A stretch of 64,000 bases of DNA, taken from positions 8,806,501-8,870,500 of the forward strand of contig OZ017799.1 in NCBI GenBank assembly GCA_963969395.1, written 5' to 3'. Below the pieces are notes generated by a model that searched no databases, had not been told where the DNA came from, and saw only the letters and a program-made list of their open reading frames with translations. The stretch is from Pseudoscleropodium purum. Taxonomy: Eukaryota; Streptophyta; Bryopsida; Hypnales; Brachytheciaceae. How positions within the stretch are numbered: position 1 is the first letter of the stretch; every line of letters begins with the position of its first letter. The position numbers and the translations under genes are program-made. This document shows positions 1-13,397 of this stretch, piece by piece.

Positions 1-3000
1 TAAAACTGCTGAAATTTCTATTGAATGGCCTAATGCCCTATGACCCGTGGAAAAGGGACCTATGGCCGCGCGATCAGCCCTATGGCCGTGGCTTATGGAG
101 TCTATGACCGTGGCAACACATTTGGTCGACTACCGCGGGCTCGATTTCGATGGGCAATAGGTTAGGGATTCGAATCCCTAATTTTTGACTTCGACAGGAG
201 CTGCTATCACAGCATCGATCAAAGCTCCTTCAAATCAAAGTTTCAATCTCACCGTCTGGGATTATAATTGCTCTGCACACTTCGATCACCCACTCAAAGG
301 AGAAAAACTCGACGCCTGAAATGGCACCGCAGTCAATTTGATCAGGTCACCTTGATTCCCAAAGAAATCTTCAATCATCACCTCGAACCTGATCCTGCAT
401 CGGCACTAGACTCCATTCCCGAATTTAATCAAAGAGAAGAGCGATCTCCAACAATTTTAACTCCGCAGACTTCAGTCTTCCTGATCGTCTGATCGTCAAT
501 TATTCACTCCGATCTCTCCTCCGATTACTTTGTTTGTGCCTGACTTGGATCAATCTCCAACCTAGATCGGGATCATCGATGTCCCAGATCGCTCGACATC
601 AATCTCCGATTACTTCGATCAACCCAATGACGTTGCAGTAGTCTGATTTCAATCACCCAATTAGCAGAAGCTTGAGTTCTTGCACTACAGCGTTGCTCAG
701 TGGCGTTCGTCAAACTTGCACCGAGAAATTTTCAAACTAGAACCTCCAATGTCTGTTGTATCTGCACTGACTTTAATTTAGGAGCAATAGCAGCGCTAGT
801 CAATCTCAAATTTTTAAACAAAATTACACTCATCCGTGCTTCGGTCTTCGATCAGAACCCTAAATCACCATGATAGCTGAACTCCCGATGTCTCCATCCA
901 CCACCGATCGTACTCCAAAACACAGACTTTGGCCTAATCACTACATCTTACTGATTGCACAAAACTAACAAATCACAATCTCAAACAACACAAATACACT
1001 GCGCAAAACTACGCTAAACAAAATTTTATTATTTGCCCAAATGTGCAAATTACAGCACAAAGATTAGTGCAAAGTATATAATGAACAGCACTCAAAAAAT
1101 GCGCTATGTACAGCGCACGACAGCACGGGAGAAAATGATGAATAGTAGAGAGAGAAATGAGAGAAAAACAAGACTAAATGTTGAATTCCGGAGGTGATTG
1201 TAGAGGTTGCAGCGCTCGCGATCAGTGTGACGTTCACCGCACCTCCTGAATCTCTAATTTTTCTCGTTTTCTTTTTCTTTATCTTCCTGCTTTTCTTTAA
1301 CTAACTTGTCTTTTATTTATTTATTTATTTATTTTCTTTTAACTGTTGTTTCTACTATAAACCAAAGTATCTTTTGACTTTTTGGAACTTTTAGTGTACT
1401 CTAGACTATTTTAACACTAAATACTCAAAATATATATAAATAATATAGAAAATGTCATAGAAACTCAAAAAAAGTTCTACAAAAAGCTGAAAAACTAGAC
1501 TACAATAACACAAAAAGAAGACAATATACAAGACCATTAAAGGAAGACAAAACCTACACGACTACAAGACTACAAAGACTAACCACAAAGACAAATTCTC
1601 AAAGCACAATCGTAAAAGATTGAAAGGAGATACAAATTCAAGACAAGCTTAGGTTTTAAGATAGATAAGAAAAGAGAGTTTCCAAAAGAACAAATAGGAA
1701 AATTGTACTTCCTTTTACAACGTAATAGTAAATCAAAACAAGGTCTTGTATTTTGAAGTGGAAATAGTGTGTTTCAGATACAGTCTACGGCGGTCATGGC
1801 TTGTTGATCTGACTTTTGTGACTTATGCCATAGGCAATTTTGTAATTTTAGGGTAGCCAATTTCAAAAATTCATGAAAATTTCAATTTTCATTATAAAAT
1901 TATAATTCCACATGAGTTTGATTCGTGAAACATGCATACACCTTTAAAGAATGGGTACCCTTGCTAGAATTGGTTCTAGCATAGCTAGATTGCTAATCAG
2001 GATGGGAATAGGTTGGTCTACCTTGCTATAACTTTAGAAGCTTGCATTGAGGCCAAATGCAATTGTAATAAATGTTTGTATATTCTTTTGAATTTGAGTG
2101 CATATTTGATTAGTTTAAAGTGCAAATGTGGGAATTATAAAAGAGAGAAGTGTATATTAATTGGCATAGTGATAAATTATTGTTGTTTGATTTTGGATGT
2201 TGTGTAATGTGCACTACTACTAGGCAAAGAGTTTATCTCAGTGACAAATTTATGTATGATGAATTTTGAAGATACTAATAAAACTATTATTAAAAAATTA
2301 AAATAAATTGTGATGTTGAGAATTGATGTGTAAAGTGTGATGAATATTAATAGTATGTAGAATTGAGAAAGTTAGAACAAAATTGGAGATTATGTAAACT
2401 AGTTGTTGAATGTTTGACATGTATTTGTGTGTATTTTGAAATTTAGTAGAAAAGACCTTCAAGTAAGGCAAAATATTCTATTTTTCTAGTAATAAACATC
2501 AATAAGAATGATGACATGAGAGATGACATGATTTTCCTTAAGTTCGTTAATTCTATTAGGAAGTAAATTACTCATTGGCAATTGCCAATAATTGGGTTAG
2601 AATCCTAATAGAAATTAGAAGGAAAACCACTTCTCCATTAACTCCTAAGTTGTAAGATTATACCAAGAGAAATGTATGTATATTTTTTTAGTATGCTTCC
2701 TCTCTCCACAATGTTTAAGAAATTTGCATATAAAGAGATTTTTGGGATTGGAGGTGATATAAACAACTAAAATTGTATTAGCAGCACACTAAAATGCACT
2801 TTCAAAAACCTTAAATTCAAATGAAGAGCTATCAAACTCATTACACAATCCACTTTGCAATTGTTGGAATATACTTTTTTTACAAGTAGAAATTGCAAAT
2901 AACTCCAAATCAACACTTGTATATTTAAATTTTCAACAATAAAATCATGAAAACACTTTTATTACTCTTTCCATTGGAACCATTTCCGAAGCAAATGAAT

Positions 3001-5640
3001 AAGTACAATCTTTTACATCTCAAAATCAAGTATAATTGGCAAGCTTTACTCTTTCACTAATGGTAATTAACCTTCAATAATGCTTATAATTTTTTCTTAA
3101 ATGGCCAAAATTTTTTTACTACCAATAGACAAGCGAGCTAAAATTTTAGATCAACCATATATGGTTGATTATGTAGTCAGAGGTTAATATAAAATCTCCA
3201 TTGAATAGTCTCTTTGGAGTGAATTTCAAACTAGGAGTTAAAGTCTAAGTTGAATGATGACTAATTCTCACTACATTTTTGGGATGTGATCTCAAGATTT
3301 TTTAGCTATGTATAAATTTTGTTCATAGAGAATAAAGTATTTGTCATCAAATATTCTCTCAATATATTTTTCATCACTTAACCCGAGAACACTAAGCTTG
3401 TAATCACATGGTACAACCTCTAATTCCTTCACTTTGTATGCTCCTATTTCATGAGTCCATAGGAATGAAATTTTTTCTATTTATTTTTCATACATGAAAC
3501 CACACATCTTCTTTACATTACAATTTTAAGAGATTTTTTCATAATAATTGAAAATTTTGAGGATTTTTGAAGAAAAAGTGAAAAAAATTATACTAAATGG
3601 AAAATTATCTAAAAAAATCTGAAAATTTCATCATGGATGTATATTACCCTATATGAAGGTCAAATTTGGCATAAATTAAGTCATATTTGTAAAAAAATGC
3701 CACATGTCATCTTGTAATTAGTGTTAAGAATGTTGAATTAGCCCTTCCTATGTGGTATGGTGAGAACCATCATAGTGTAAATATGTCATTCCATAAATTG
3801 AAATCAATACATTGGAAATACAATCCAAAAATTCAAAGTGCAATAAAATATTTAATTTTAGGAATTTTTTTAAATTTCAAATTGAAGAAGAAACTAGGGT
3901 TGGTAACCTTCATTTCAGTAGTTCAATTTAAATTTAAAAAAATCCCATTGTTATGGAGAAAATTCAAATCTAGAGTAAGGAGCAATAACCTCTCCAAATA
4001 TACTAGAAAGGCAATTTTTGTTGATCCATTTTTGCAACATTTTCATCTTTAGAAAAGTCAACAATACCACAATGACATAATTTATAACATTATTACCTCA
4101 AAGAATTGAAGTAGCCCCTTAAAGAATTGAATGAGCCAAATGGTTTCTCATTTATGCTCTATACTGTTTCAAAGCTCATGTGAATACTACAAAATGGCTC
4201 CAACAAGAGGATTGGTTTGAGTATAAATTTTCACTACGTAAGATCATCTTTAATTCAATTGGTATTTCAAATGTATTTCTAACTTTTGACTCGTATATAA
4301 TTAGAATTTGAAATTACTATTGTTGGAAGCACATCCAAAAGTATTTTTAATAGACATAAGAAAGTCCAACTAATTTAGACATTGAACAATCACTTCAAAA
4401 GCAAGCCCAAACCAAAAATATAGAGGCTTTAATTTCCAAAGTAAAATTTGGTCAATTGCACAATATATTTGGAGAGCAATTGGCCAAATTTTACTTTGGT
4501 TCATGATTTGCCAAAGCCTCTATAATTTTTGAGCTTTCAAAGTGATTGTTCAATGTTTGAATTTGAATTTTCTTTAAGTCTATTTAAAGAACTCTTGGAT
4601 GCGTTTCCATCAATAGTAATTTCAAGTTCTAATTATATAGAAGTCAAAAGTTAGAAACACATTGGAAAAGCTAATATATTTGATGAATTGAAGATGTTCT
4701 AAACCTTGCTTCTTGCATGTATTGTACATGAACTATATAGTGTAAATAAACCTCTATTTTGTAATTGCATAACTTCTCCTATTTTCAATGACAATTTATG
4801 GAATGATATACACTAATTTTAGACATGTTCACACTTAGTGTTAGGAGTGGTGTTTGCATTGTGAATCCAGTCTAGAAGTAGGTCTAAATTTGTTCCTAAG
4901 ATCCTCAGTAACAACACTCTTTAACATTGATTCTGAACATACCTGTTACAAAAAATATGCAAGCAGAAAAAGCTCAATGAGAGAACTTTTGTCCCTAACC
5001 ACAAAATAGCTAACCACAAAATAGCCTGCATCTGTTTTTTAGAGTACAATTTTAAATGTGCAAACTCATATAACAAGCAATCATGAAAGTTTGAGTAATG
5101 AATCATGAAAGTTTAAGAGAGTACAAATGTGCATAAAATCCAACAAGACAATGGGGTTCTACAGTTCAATGTTACAACGAAACCCACAAGACAATTGGAG
5201 ACTAGTAAGTTACAATCTGCAGAAAAATTCAGAAGATAGTGTGAGATAGTACAATCTGCCCCCAAGCGGGTACATAACTTAATTTAGTGCACTGGAATCC
5301 ATGGCTTAAGTAAGCTGTTCCACCAAAAGAAGCTGTACTGTACATGCTTGTTTACCCTCAGAGGCCTGCTCTTACTTGTGTGACTAATGCAAAATTCTCA
5401 TGCCCAATAACTTACATGTTATCATGAACCAGTAGGCAATTTCATCAATGTCAAATACACTTAAGATATGATCATTTGGAGCTGGCAGTGATCTTTCCAT
5501 CATGATGTCTACAGACCTATGGTCTACCCTTAAGTGAAAATGTACTCAAAATGTCAAATATGCTGAGATGACTGCCAGCTCGTCTATGTGTCGATTCTTG
5601 CTTTTGAGTAATGATGGACGGAGTTCAGCAGCATCTAACC
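1..5640. other. Gene-free AT-rich region with scattered low-complexity DNA
   Basis: No open frame here looks like protein on either strand. Bases 41-115 carry several degenerate copies of a short unit resembling cctatggccgtgg. About 1310-1335 there is a short TTTA-type microsatellite. The first 1.2 kb has more balanced base composition than the DNA after it and could be part of an old element, but I see no gag, protease or polymerase motifs. The stretch from 1.3 to 5.1 kb is strongly AT-rich. A long foldback at 4241-4700 is listed separately. The last few hundred bases are probably the 3' flank and UTR of the minus-strand gene that ends at 5641. Confidence 0.6.
4241..4700. repeat. Large imperfect foldback (inverted repeat), MITE- or hairpin-like
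   Basis: The left arm (4241-4459) reads forward as the reverse complement of the right arm (4475-4700), with small mismatches and indels; the loop is only about 15 bases. The innermost part is nearly perfect: ccaaagtaaaatttgg on the left faces ccaaattttactttgg on the right. The outer ends (agatcatctttaattcaatt against the complement of tgatgaattgaagatgttct) still pair. Arms of more than 200 bases with such a short loop are typical of foldback transposons or of young hairpin small-RNA loci. No coding sequence lies inside. Confidence 0.85.
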
Positions 5641-8600
5641 CTAATTGTGCTTTTTCTTCTTCTTGTTGTATTTCGATCTGCTTCCTGGTTTGCAGCGCAG
5701 CTTGTCGAGGTGGTGATCACAGAGCTGGTACCCGGTTTTGGCAAGCAATGGGCAAGTCCATCCTTTGCCATCACTTCTATTGCATTGATTCCCGAGCTCT
5801 TCGACATTGTCCTGCTTCAGGTACTTCAATCTTTTCGGTCGTCCACTTCGTCCGGAAGGTTTACGCTCCGTATGTTGTGAGGATGCACCTGCAGTGGCAG
5901 TACCACCACTCTCGTTCGCCGTCCTTTCAAGTTCAACTTCCTCGTTCCTCTTCTCATTGTCCGTCATCGGCAGTGAAGAAGAGGAAACAGGAAGTCTGCT
6001 TGCTTCTGGTCTTTGTGAAGAATCTGAATCAGCTGCCTCCTCTGAAGGGTCATCTTTCTCCTCGTCAATCATGGCACTGCAGAGCGCAAATTTCCCTTCC
6101 CCGAGTTCCATGAAATAGGGCGAGCTGCGCAGCAGTTTCGTAACATGCCGTCGGGAGCGGCATTCCGGGTCTTCAAAGCCAGGTAATTCTTCTTGCATTA
6201 TTGTGGACATGGCTTCCCCTGCTGTCAGTCCTTCTCGACCCGCTTCGTGATAAACTGTGTACAACGAAAACATTGCGCTTCTCCTTGGCTGCTTGGCTGG
6301 GTGGTCCGGTGATGGGAGGCGACTTCTGCTTGGACTACCTGCACAGCAGGAGACACAGCCAATTCATCAGGTGACAACATATACACTCAGACCTGTTGAA
6401 TATAACCTTGTCTAAATGACATTTAGGAATACCCGGCACACTGTCATTGCCACATATTCAAACGATCTCGTAGTGGGATTTTTAGGACCCCAAAAGTAAT
6501 ATTGATGAGGTCTGACTCTATTTTTTTCCTGGGGTGTCACACTCGAGAATGACTCCTGACCTAATTAAACTTCCCCTAGTCGAGATCTTCTTGCACTCAG
6601 GAGTTCAATAACAACCCATATGTAATGGTGACATAACCAAAACAGCAATAATAGATAGTGGGAAGATCAAAGCAGCTCTTAATTGCAGACAACTGAATAC
6701 GATGGTGATTATTTCTCTATGATTCGAAAGGTAAGGTGTTTTTTCCCAATTATTCCTACCAGCATCTTCGGAAACTCTTCTCTCCTTGCTAAACCTGAGG
6801 AAACAACAAAGACCAACAAACGTGGAATGGCATCAATTAGACGACAGTGACACTCAGAACACTTCAACCTCGCTGCTGCAGATTGTTTAGCAGAAATTGC
6901 AAGTACACCCATATCATGCTGCGACCTGGTTAGCGGATCTGGGAGCCACTAATAGGACCAAGCATTGTTCACAGGATGCCGACAACAAATTGAATCTAGC
7001 ATGACATTGCTGCGAACTAAAATGAAACACAACATGAAAATCCGCATCAAGAAAGGGGAATTGCAGATACCATGCATCTGTAGAAGATTTCATCGTTTGA
7101 AGATCCAACGGAGATGGCTCCAGCTCCAGTTGTGCATCCGCCAGTTTCTGTACAACAACATCAAATCCTTCAGCAAATCACTATTAGATGAGAAATCATT
7201 ATCAATCCCTCGTGATACCCCGATTGCCGGAACTTGTTCGACTTAATCATGGACTTACGCTTATGTGGGAATGTCAGATCAGAAGTCACATAAAGCATTA
7301 GCCCATTTTCTTTGACATGGTGGTCTCTGTCACGAGTCTCTTAAGGCTAGCTGAAAATATTACGGGAGATTTATCAATCATCAATGCAACCGAAGGTCTT
7401 AACAATTAGAACTCTCATGAAGCTGAAAGCCTACACCAGGCCACACATATAACCCTGCGTACAGCAAGCAAGCTTGAGATACATATGTTCTATCCCTATT
7501 CTACTAGGCACTTATCCAGGCTTCCAGGACGGCGAAATATTCTTGAACCCCTGCTCATACGTAATGCGTTGACACGACCTAATGTTACATGCTCTTGTAT
7601 TGCACAAACATATCTGAGTTTCAGAACGACTGCAAAGTAGAAAATCTTAATTCCCAACAGCGTCTTTTTCCAAAACCCTAAAATCTCGCAGACAGATACA
7701 ACGTATAAATATACAAGCACAAATCTTACGTAAGCCCAGTTCCAACAATGCCCTAAATTGACATTCTAAAATCTTGAACAGTGAAAATATTAATTATAAC
7801 GACGTTACATCCTCTAAACACCAAATCTTGTACTGGTTTTAAATCACCTATGGGAAAACTATCAACACTCAGAACATGCCCCTTTCATTTTGCTTGCAGG
7901 AATCCACAAACAACAATCAACTAGACTATTAAAAGGAATAATGCTCCAATGGTGCAGTATAGGTTGGAGGTTTTCCGAAATTTCCGTAAACCCCAAATCG
8001 ATGCATTTTGAAATTGCTCTCAGTATTTTCAAGAAATGGCCCAGAATTTTTCTCATTCAGTGAAAGCTAATCTTGACCATTTCTACATGAATCATCTCAT
8101 ACATCCTGATTGAGACAGCGTCAAGTAAGGACACGAAGTGAGAGAGGGCCAAAAATATTACCGACACTGGTCGCACCGTGTTGCTTTCATCGCACTCCTC
8201 AATGGGACTAGGTGAGGGCGAGCTCTTCTGATTCTTGCCCTCCAGTGCTCCATCGCCGCCGGTGTCTGCATCTCAAGTCAGAAAAATTGAATCACACACT
8301 GCATTCCTTCATTAGCACCAAAAAAAATAAGAAAAATAAAAATTCACTTCGCCGAATCTCGCATTCAGCACCGTGTCGGATATCTGCACTCAAAATGGAC
8401 ACAAAACGATGAAGGAGTCCAAAAGAAATGAATCGCGCAATGAATTTCCGACAGTTTCACCGCGCAAAATTGGGCAAAAAAGTTAGGATTCACCACGCCG
8501 AATCATAAATACAGCCCGGTGCCTGCAATCAAAACCCAAAAATTGGACACTAAAAGAGTGCTCGAAAGCGATGAACTCACCATACCCAGCTCGCGGGTTG

Positions 8601-9265
8601 CCACGCCTATTCACATGAAATTCGGGCGCCAAATTCTCCCGGCCGTCGTTCTCAGAGTCGGATTCAAATTCTTTTGAAAATCCCATTTTACTCTTACCCC
8701 GGTCCTCCCTTGTCGCCATGGCGGGGTGACTCGCCTGCCCCAGGCGCAACGACGTGTCAAGCTCCTCGAAGGACGACGATTGCGACGCCATTGAACTCCC
8801 GCCTGCCAATCTTTCAAAATGACGGTCATCAATCTGCACGGCGGGCGTCACGCTGCTGTCGCGCGGCTGATCTGCCAACTCCTCTGCTGGAAAACACTTC
8901 TCTCTCGCTAACGAATTCACAAATTCATCGAGATTCATGTACGATTCCGATGGGTTGAATGTTCCTCTGTCACTTTGCCATAAATCCACGACTAATGTTG
9001 GTAATGGACGAGAAGTTGAATCATCAATTCCTACTCCCTCGTGAATCCCAGTGCCGGCTGAGATTCCTGTCCCTCCGCGAGATTCTTCTTCACCCGTATT
9101 CCTTATCGTGTCGCGTTCTACGTCATTTGCAATTATATCACAATCTTGCGCTATTTCCAAGCTGGATGCCACGAGCTGCTCCTGATGGCTGCCACCAACG
9201 CCGCCAGGGCGTTGTGCGCCGGAGGATTGGCCAGTTCTCGCATTGCCGCGCTTTCGAATGCGCAT
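5641..9265 (-). CDS. WRC-domain protein with winged-helix-like region, four exons
   Basis: Hand-built exons: 9265-8581, 8265-8162, 7147-7071 and 6334-5641. Phases agree at all joins (1, 0, 2) and give 519 residues. The C-terminus has a WRC-type zinc motif, C-x9-C-x10-C-x2-H, at Cys473, Cys483, Cys494 and His497, followed by a basic lysine-rich tail. About residues 310-374 resemble a HARE/winged-helix fold, ending in a hydrophobic strand (KFAL). The N-terminal 230 residues are acidic, serine-rich and unrecognised. WRC motifs bind DNA and occur in plant nuclear proteins such as growth-regulating factors, but I see no QLQ domain, so this is not a GRF. A nuclear regulatory or chromatin role is inferred. 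ATG 9265 is a true ATG. The 77-base third exon is the least certain. Confidence 0.72.
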
Positions 9266-10564
9266 TCTCTCTCGATCTTCGACGAACGTCGGACTGAACG
9301 TCGGATTTCAATGCACACTGAAGATTCAATGGCGCTCTGTGTCTTGCAATTCGACTCTCCTGCAACCCAATCAAGTAGACATTCACTGAACTCATGAGAT
9401 ACGATCCCCCGATCGATTTCCACCACGACTGATTAACATTTCAAACAAACTGACTCTCATTCTGTGTCTCTTGAACACGATATCGCCGACCTACTCACTT
9501 ACTGCAGTCACCAAATTCTAACCGATCTGCAATAATACTTTCATCACGGAATGCGCAACGCAAACCCAAAAAACTTTTTAACCCATCGTCTAACGTTCGA
9601 AGCCCGATTTCAGTGACAAGATCAATCGAATCCAAAGACGGAAGTTCAAAAAGCTCTCGTCTTTGAATGCGGTTGCGTACACTTCACTCAATCTCAACCA
9701 CCTGAATACTGTGACCCTTCACTCAACCTAAAATCACCTGAATACTGTAACAAATACTCATAGAACAAAGCTCACCCATCGAGTGGATTCAGGAACTTCG
9801 CTCACTCACAAATATTTCGACGTGATCGATTTCAACCAAAGTTGATATAATTGCGCTCCCACAAAAATTTCCACCCCGTCCCGTCCCCGATTTCAAGAGT
9901 CTCTACTCAATCGCTTCACTCACTGCAGTCAGTCGATCTAGCTCAACAAGGTAGCTATCCGCAACCAAAGCAATATTAACGATGCCACCGCCCCATTTGA
10001 ACGCTGCACCTCAGGCCTATCTACAACTTCTGTCCGTCCTCCTCAAGCTGGAAGTGAAGATCGAGATTGAATACAAAAAACGAAGTAAGCATAAGTTGGG
10101 TACTTTTGCTCTAAAGAATTGCCTGCAGTCGATTGAAACGTCACCTACCGGCTTGCTCGATAGAAAAACACCAAGTGGCGGTGCCACTTGGCCAAGCTCT
10201 TGCACCTTTGGCGAAGTCCTGCATGAATCTTGCGCAAGCAAAACTTCAGCGAGTCCTGCAGGAAGCCAAAGAAGCTCTCTCCCAAGCATGCAACAAGTCC
10301 AGCGTATGCATTAATCGCACACTTGTAGTTCAGCAGTGATGATGTGGAGATGCTGGGCTTTGTGGTTGATTGGTCGTTGGCGGCGGTGAGGCGGCAAAGG
10401 GAAGTTGCCAGGCACAACAGATGTCGGAGTCCCCCTCGCCGACCTGCTCTGTCACCATAGCCAGGAAATCTCTCCAGTCAAACAAAATGCCCGGAAAATC
10501 GAAAATGCCAGAAAATCATCCCGAAAACGAAACTTAAAAATAAAAGGGTACATAAAAAAATGAC

Positions 10565-10935
10565 CCTACACTGTCAGGCTGCAGGAAGACGTCTCCGATT
10601 TGCGCCATCTGGAGGCCTGTCCGCATTTGCAGTGGCTCCTGCTGGAGAATTTTAATGATATCTCACAGCCGAAGAAGTCGCCCCAAAAGGGCATGCATGG
10701 CCCACTTGGCAATTTTCTAACATTCTCAGTGAATCTCTCTTGGTCTGCTTCGGCTTGGGCCGTAAGCTTCAAGACACTTGGGAAGGGGCGACGGGAAGGG
10801 GAGGCATTTTGACCGACAGAAGGTGCGACGAAAGTTCCTCGCTGGGAGTCACGTGGCTGGTTCTTACTTGCGCAGTCCCTTCAGTGAACAGAGCCAGCAG
10901 AATTACTTGCGCGGGGTGCTCCTGCAGTTGGGTGG
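10565..10935 (-). pseudogene. Possible decayed or unassigned coding fragments
   Basis: On the minus strand, 10935-10882 reads EHPAQVILLALFTEGTAQ and is bounded by a plausible acceptor (ctgcag) and donor (gtaaga). About 10762-10660 reads a peptide containing KLPSGPCMPFWGDFFG. Just after it, in another frame, about 10658-10566 reads KILQQEPLQMRTGLQMAQ and more. The two last pieces are in different frames with a stop between, so either a short intron or decay separates them. I could not place the family. The residue mix looks like real protein rather than noise, so this may be part of an exon-rich gene I failed to rebuild, or a broken copy of one. Confidence 0.3.
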
Positions 10936-11099
10936 CGCTCTGGGAGCCTGTGGCAGTGGTCCCCAAATGAAATGTGCATTTGAAGTCATACACACATGCT
11001 TGAATTCTTTTTTGAATTTTCGCACATTGTTGCTGAATATTTGTTTGTAGAAATATGCAGTAACTAATTTCAATTTCATTCAATTTATTGATGATGAAG

Positions 11100-11328
11100 G
11101 CTTAATCCTTAAACGCCAAAGGGTTGACCCTTGAAATCATCTTTTTGTATTACCATGTAAATCACTACTAGCCTTCAAAGTTGCAAAAGTAGTCATTGCA
11201 AGTCAAACTACTATAGACAATCTTCCTTTTCGAAAATAAAATTTGAGGATGAATAGTTGCACTTTTGCCCTATACAATTTGATTCCTTGTCAGACACAAA
11301 ACGTCCACCTCGACATTCAAGGGTTAAG
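11100..11328. repeat. Dispersed element copy 1 (partner inverted at 54141-54357)
   Basis: This stretch is the diverged reverse complement of 54141-54357. Shared landmarks include the terminal cattcaagggttaag, the cacaaaacgtcc block, gaggatgaatagttgcac and the caagtcaaactactata block. Both ends carry related short inverted sequences of the form acccttraatgcc, which suggests a small DNA element with degenerate terminal inverted repeats. It has no coding capacity. Confidence 0.75.
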
Positions 11329-11344
11329 AAGATCCAAGCAACAC

Positions 11345-11735
11345 TTCACAAGAATTAGACATTATAGTAGCCAATTCATTTTTGACCAGGGATTCATTCC
11401 CATTAGGCTCCAATCAATAGGAGAAAGCATGAGATTAATTATGGTACAATTTGCAATGCAATTGTGGCTCATTAAGATTGGTTGTAGTCTTGGCTGATTT
11501 TACAATCAACCCATGGTTGGAAATAGGAAGACCTATATGACAAGAATAGGTTGAACAAAATCTTCAACTAAAAATTCATAGTAATTAAATTATAAGAAAT
11601 AAAATTCTGAAAAAATATAGAATACTTAAAAACCCTATTTCTATACATGGGAAAATTTCTGCACTCAAGAAACCTATACTCCAAATATGCGTAGCTACTT
11701 AAGTAGTTGAAAATAGATTGGCTACCATATTTGGT
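11345..11735. repeat. Dispersed repeat copy A (inverted partner at 16634-17040)
   Basis: The reverse complement of this block matches 16634-17040 over about 390 bases with many substitutions. Matching landmarks are ggagtataggtttcttgag / ggagcataggtttcttgag, the caaccaatc block, attgtaccataattaatctc and gtcaaaaatg..ttggctac. The two copies face each other and enclose the CHCH gene. The open frame at 11568-11765 lies inside this repeat and is not considered a gene. Confidence 0.8.
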
Positions 11736-13397
11736 AAAAACATCATCTGGAAGCATTGTATTCACATGGACTTTAGATTATTCTAAGCATTTAGGGTTTA
11801 ATAAATTGCTATAGTAAGCTCAACCATCTACTACATACAATCAAAACCAACAAACTACTTAAAAAACACAAAGATTCAATGTGCCATAATCCTCTATTTA
11901 GGGACATCAAATGTACAACATGTTGAATTGTTGATTTTGGGTTCACTACCGATTTGAGCTATACTTACTATACCTTAAAGCAATCAAAATTTTAAGAAGA
12001 GGTTATTTTTTCAAATATGTACAATTTTTTTTTTAAATTAAAAAAAAATTATTTGCTTATTTCTTGGGCTCTTCTGTAATTTTGACGATTCTTTTTTTTT
12101 TACTTTGGCATCTTCAAGATTGGAAGACAGATGCCGCCTTTCAAAGTGTCATATCCCATTGGGTGCTTCTCTGAATGGAAAAAAAAAAATGAGATGGGTA
12201 TCTCAACTGAACCCGGAATCCAAAAATTTAACAGTGGAATGTTCCATAAAATCCGAAAATTCAAAAGTTCAAAAAAGTGCAAGCAAGCTTCCCTTTCTTT
12301 CTGTAATTGGGAAAAACTGTTTCTGCAGAAAACGTTCTAAGCTTAGAGTAGCCACAAACCGCTTGCAGGAGTTCATAAAAATTGCATGCATGCGATAAAT
12401 AATATATCTAACTTACTCTTTTTTCTTTTTCTCTTACCCCCTTAGTCATCCAGCAGTGAAAGCACCTGATTGGCTGACTCTGACAAGTTGCACCAAGTCA
12501 GTTAAAAAGTCACGCTGGCTGTTGATCTTTATGGGCGTCCCATTTTGCCACGTGGGATTCTGAGTGGGTGCACTTTTGTCACTGGCCGCTTTTTTCTTTT
12601 TCTTTTCGCCGACAGTCCAGGTGGATTGGAGGTTCGTCAGAGCGGGAAAAATTAATATCTGCTGTTTGAAGTTAGGATGGGGCGAGGGGCCATCCTCGAC
12701 ACAAATATCCGGCGACACGTTGCTAGAAAAGCACTTTTTCAAGACCTTTTTTCAAAGGGGGGCAGGGGGCAGGGGCAAGTGGGTCACACACACTCAGTGA
12801 GTCACTGCGAGTCAGTGAGGGTTCCATTATATCACGCGCAGAGGGCAGGTTCTAATACGTAGTTCACGTGGGTGAGTGACACTGCAGCGTGTTAATGATA
12901 GAGGAATGTGACAATAAGGAGTTTGGGTTTTTTGAAACTCATTACTAACTTATTCAATGAAGTTGGATCCAATAATCCATTTTTTCTATTTCAGAAAATT
13001 TAGACTATCCAAAGGACTTTAGGGAGAAGGGGAGAAGGCACAAGAAACCAATCAAAGTTTTTATAAATAGTCAGATGCTCCCTCTCCTTGTCCAATTGGT
13101 TGATGGGTGTGTGTTCAATTTTATTAAATTTTTTTTTTCTTTCTGCATATCATTGATTCAATGTTTCCTTTGTTTAATTTCCCCATTATCCACTATCCAT
13201 AAACTAACATTGTTGTTGTTCTGGGTTTCAAAAAGCAACACCAACAACCAACAGTGAAAGGAAGGGTGACGAGACGATTGAACACTGTTAGTAGGCTAGC
13301 TGCATGCTGTATTCTGCATGTGGATGACGAGTTCTGGCTGGGACTAACTTTGAAGTCCAAATAGCAGACCCTGCCTGCAGTCAGGCAAGCCAAGGGG

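Noticed and set aside
268..492. 74-codon frame near the window start
   Set aside because: No homology-like motifs; composition matches the surrounding non-coding sequence.
5568..6118. Plus-strand open frames of 89-181 codons
   Set aside because: They are shadows of the last exon of the minus-strand WRC gene.
10591..10770. RasGEF domain call for the PSGPC-PFWG peptide
   Set aside because: It shares a loose P-C-P-F pattern only; canonical RasGEF residues are missing and plants generally lack the family.
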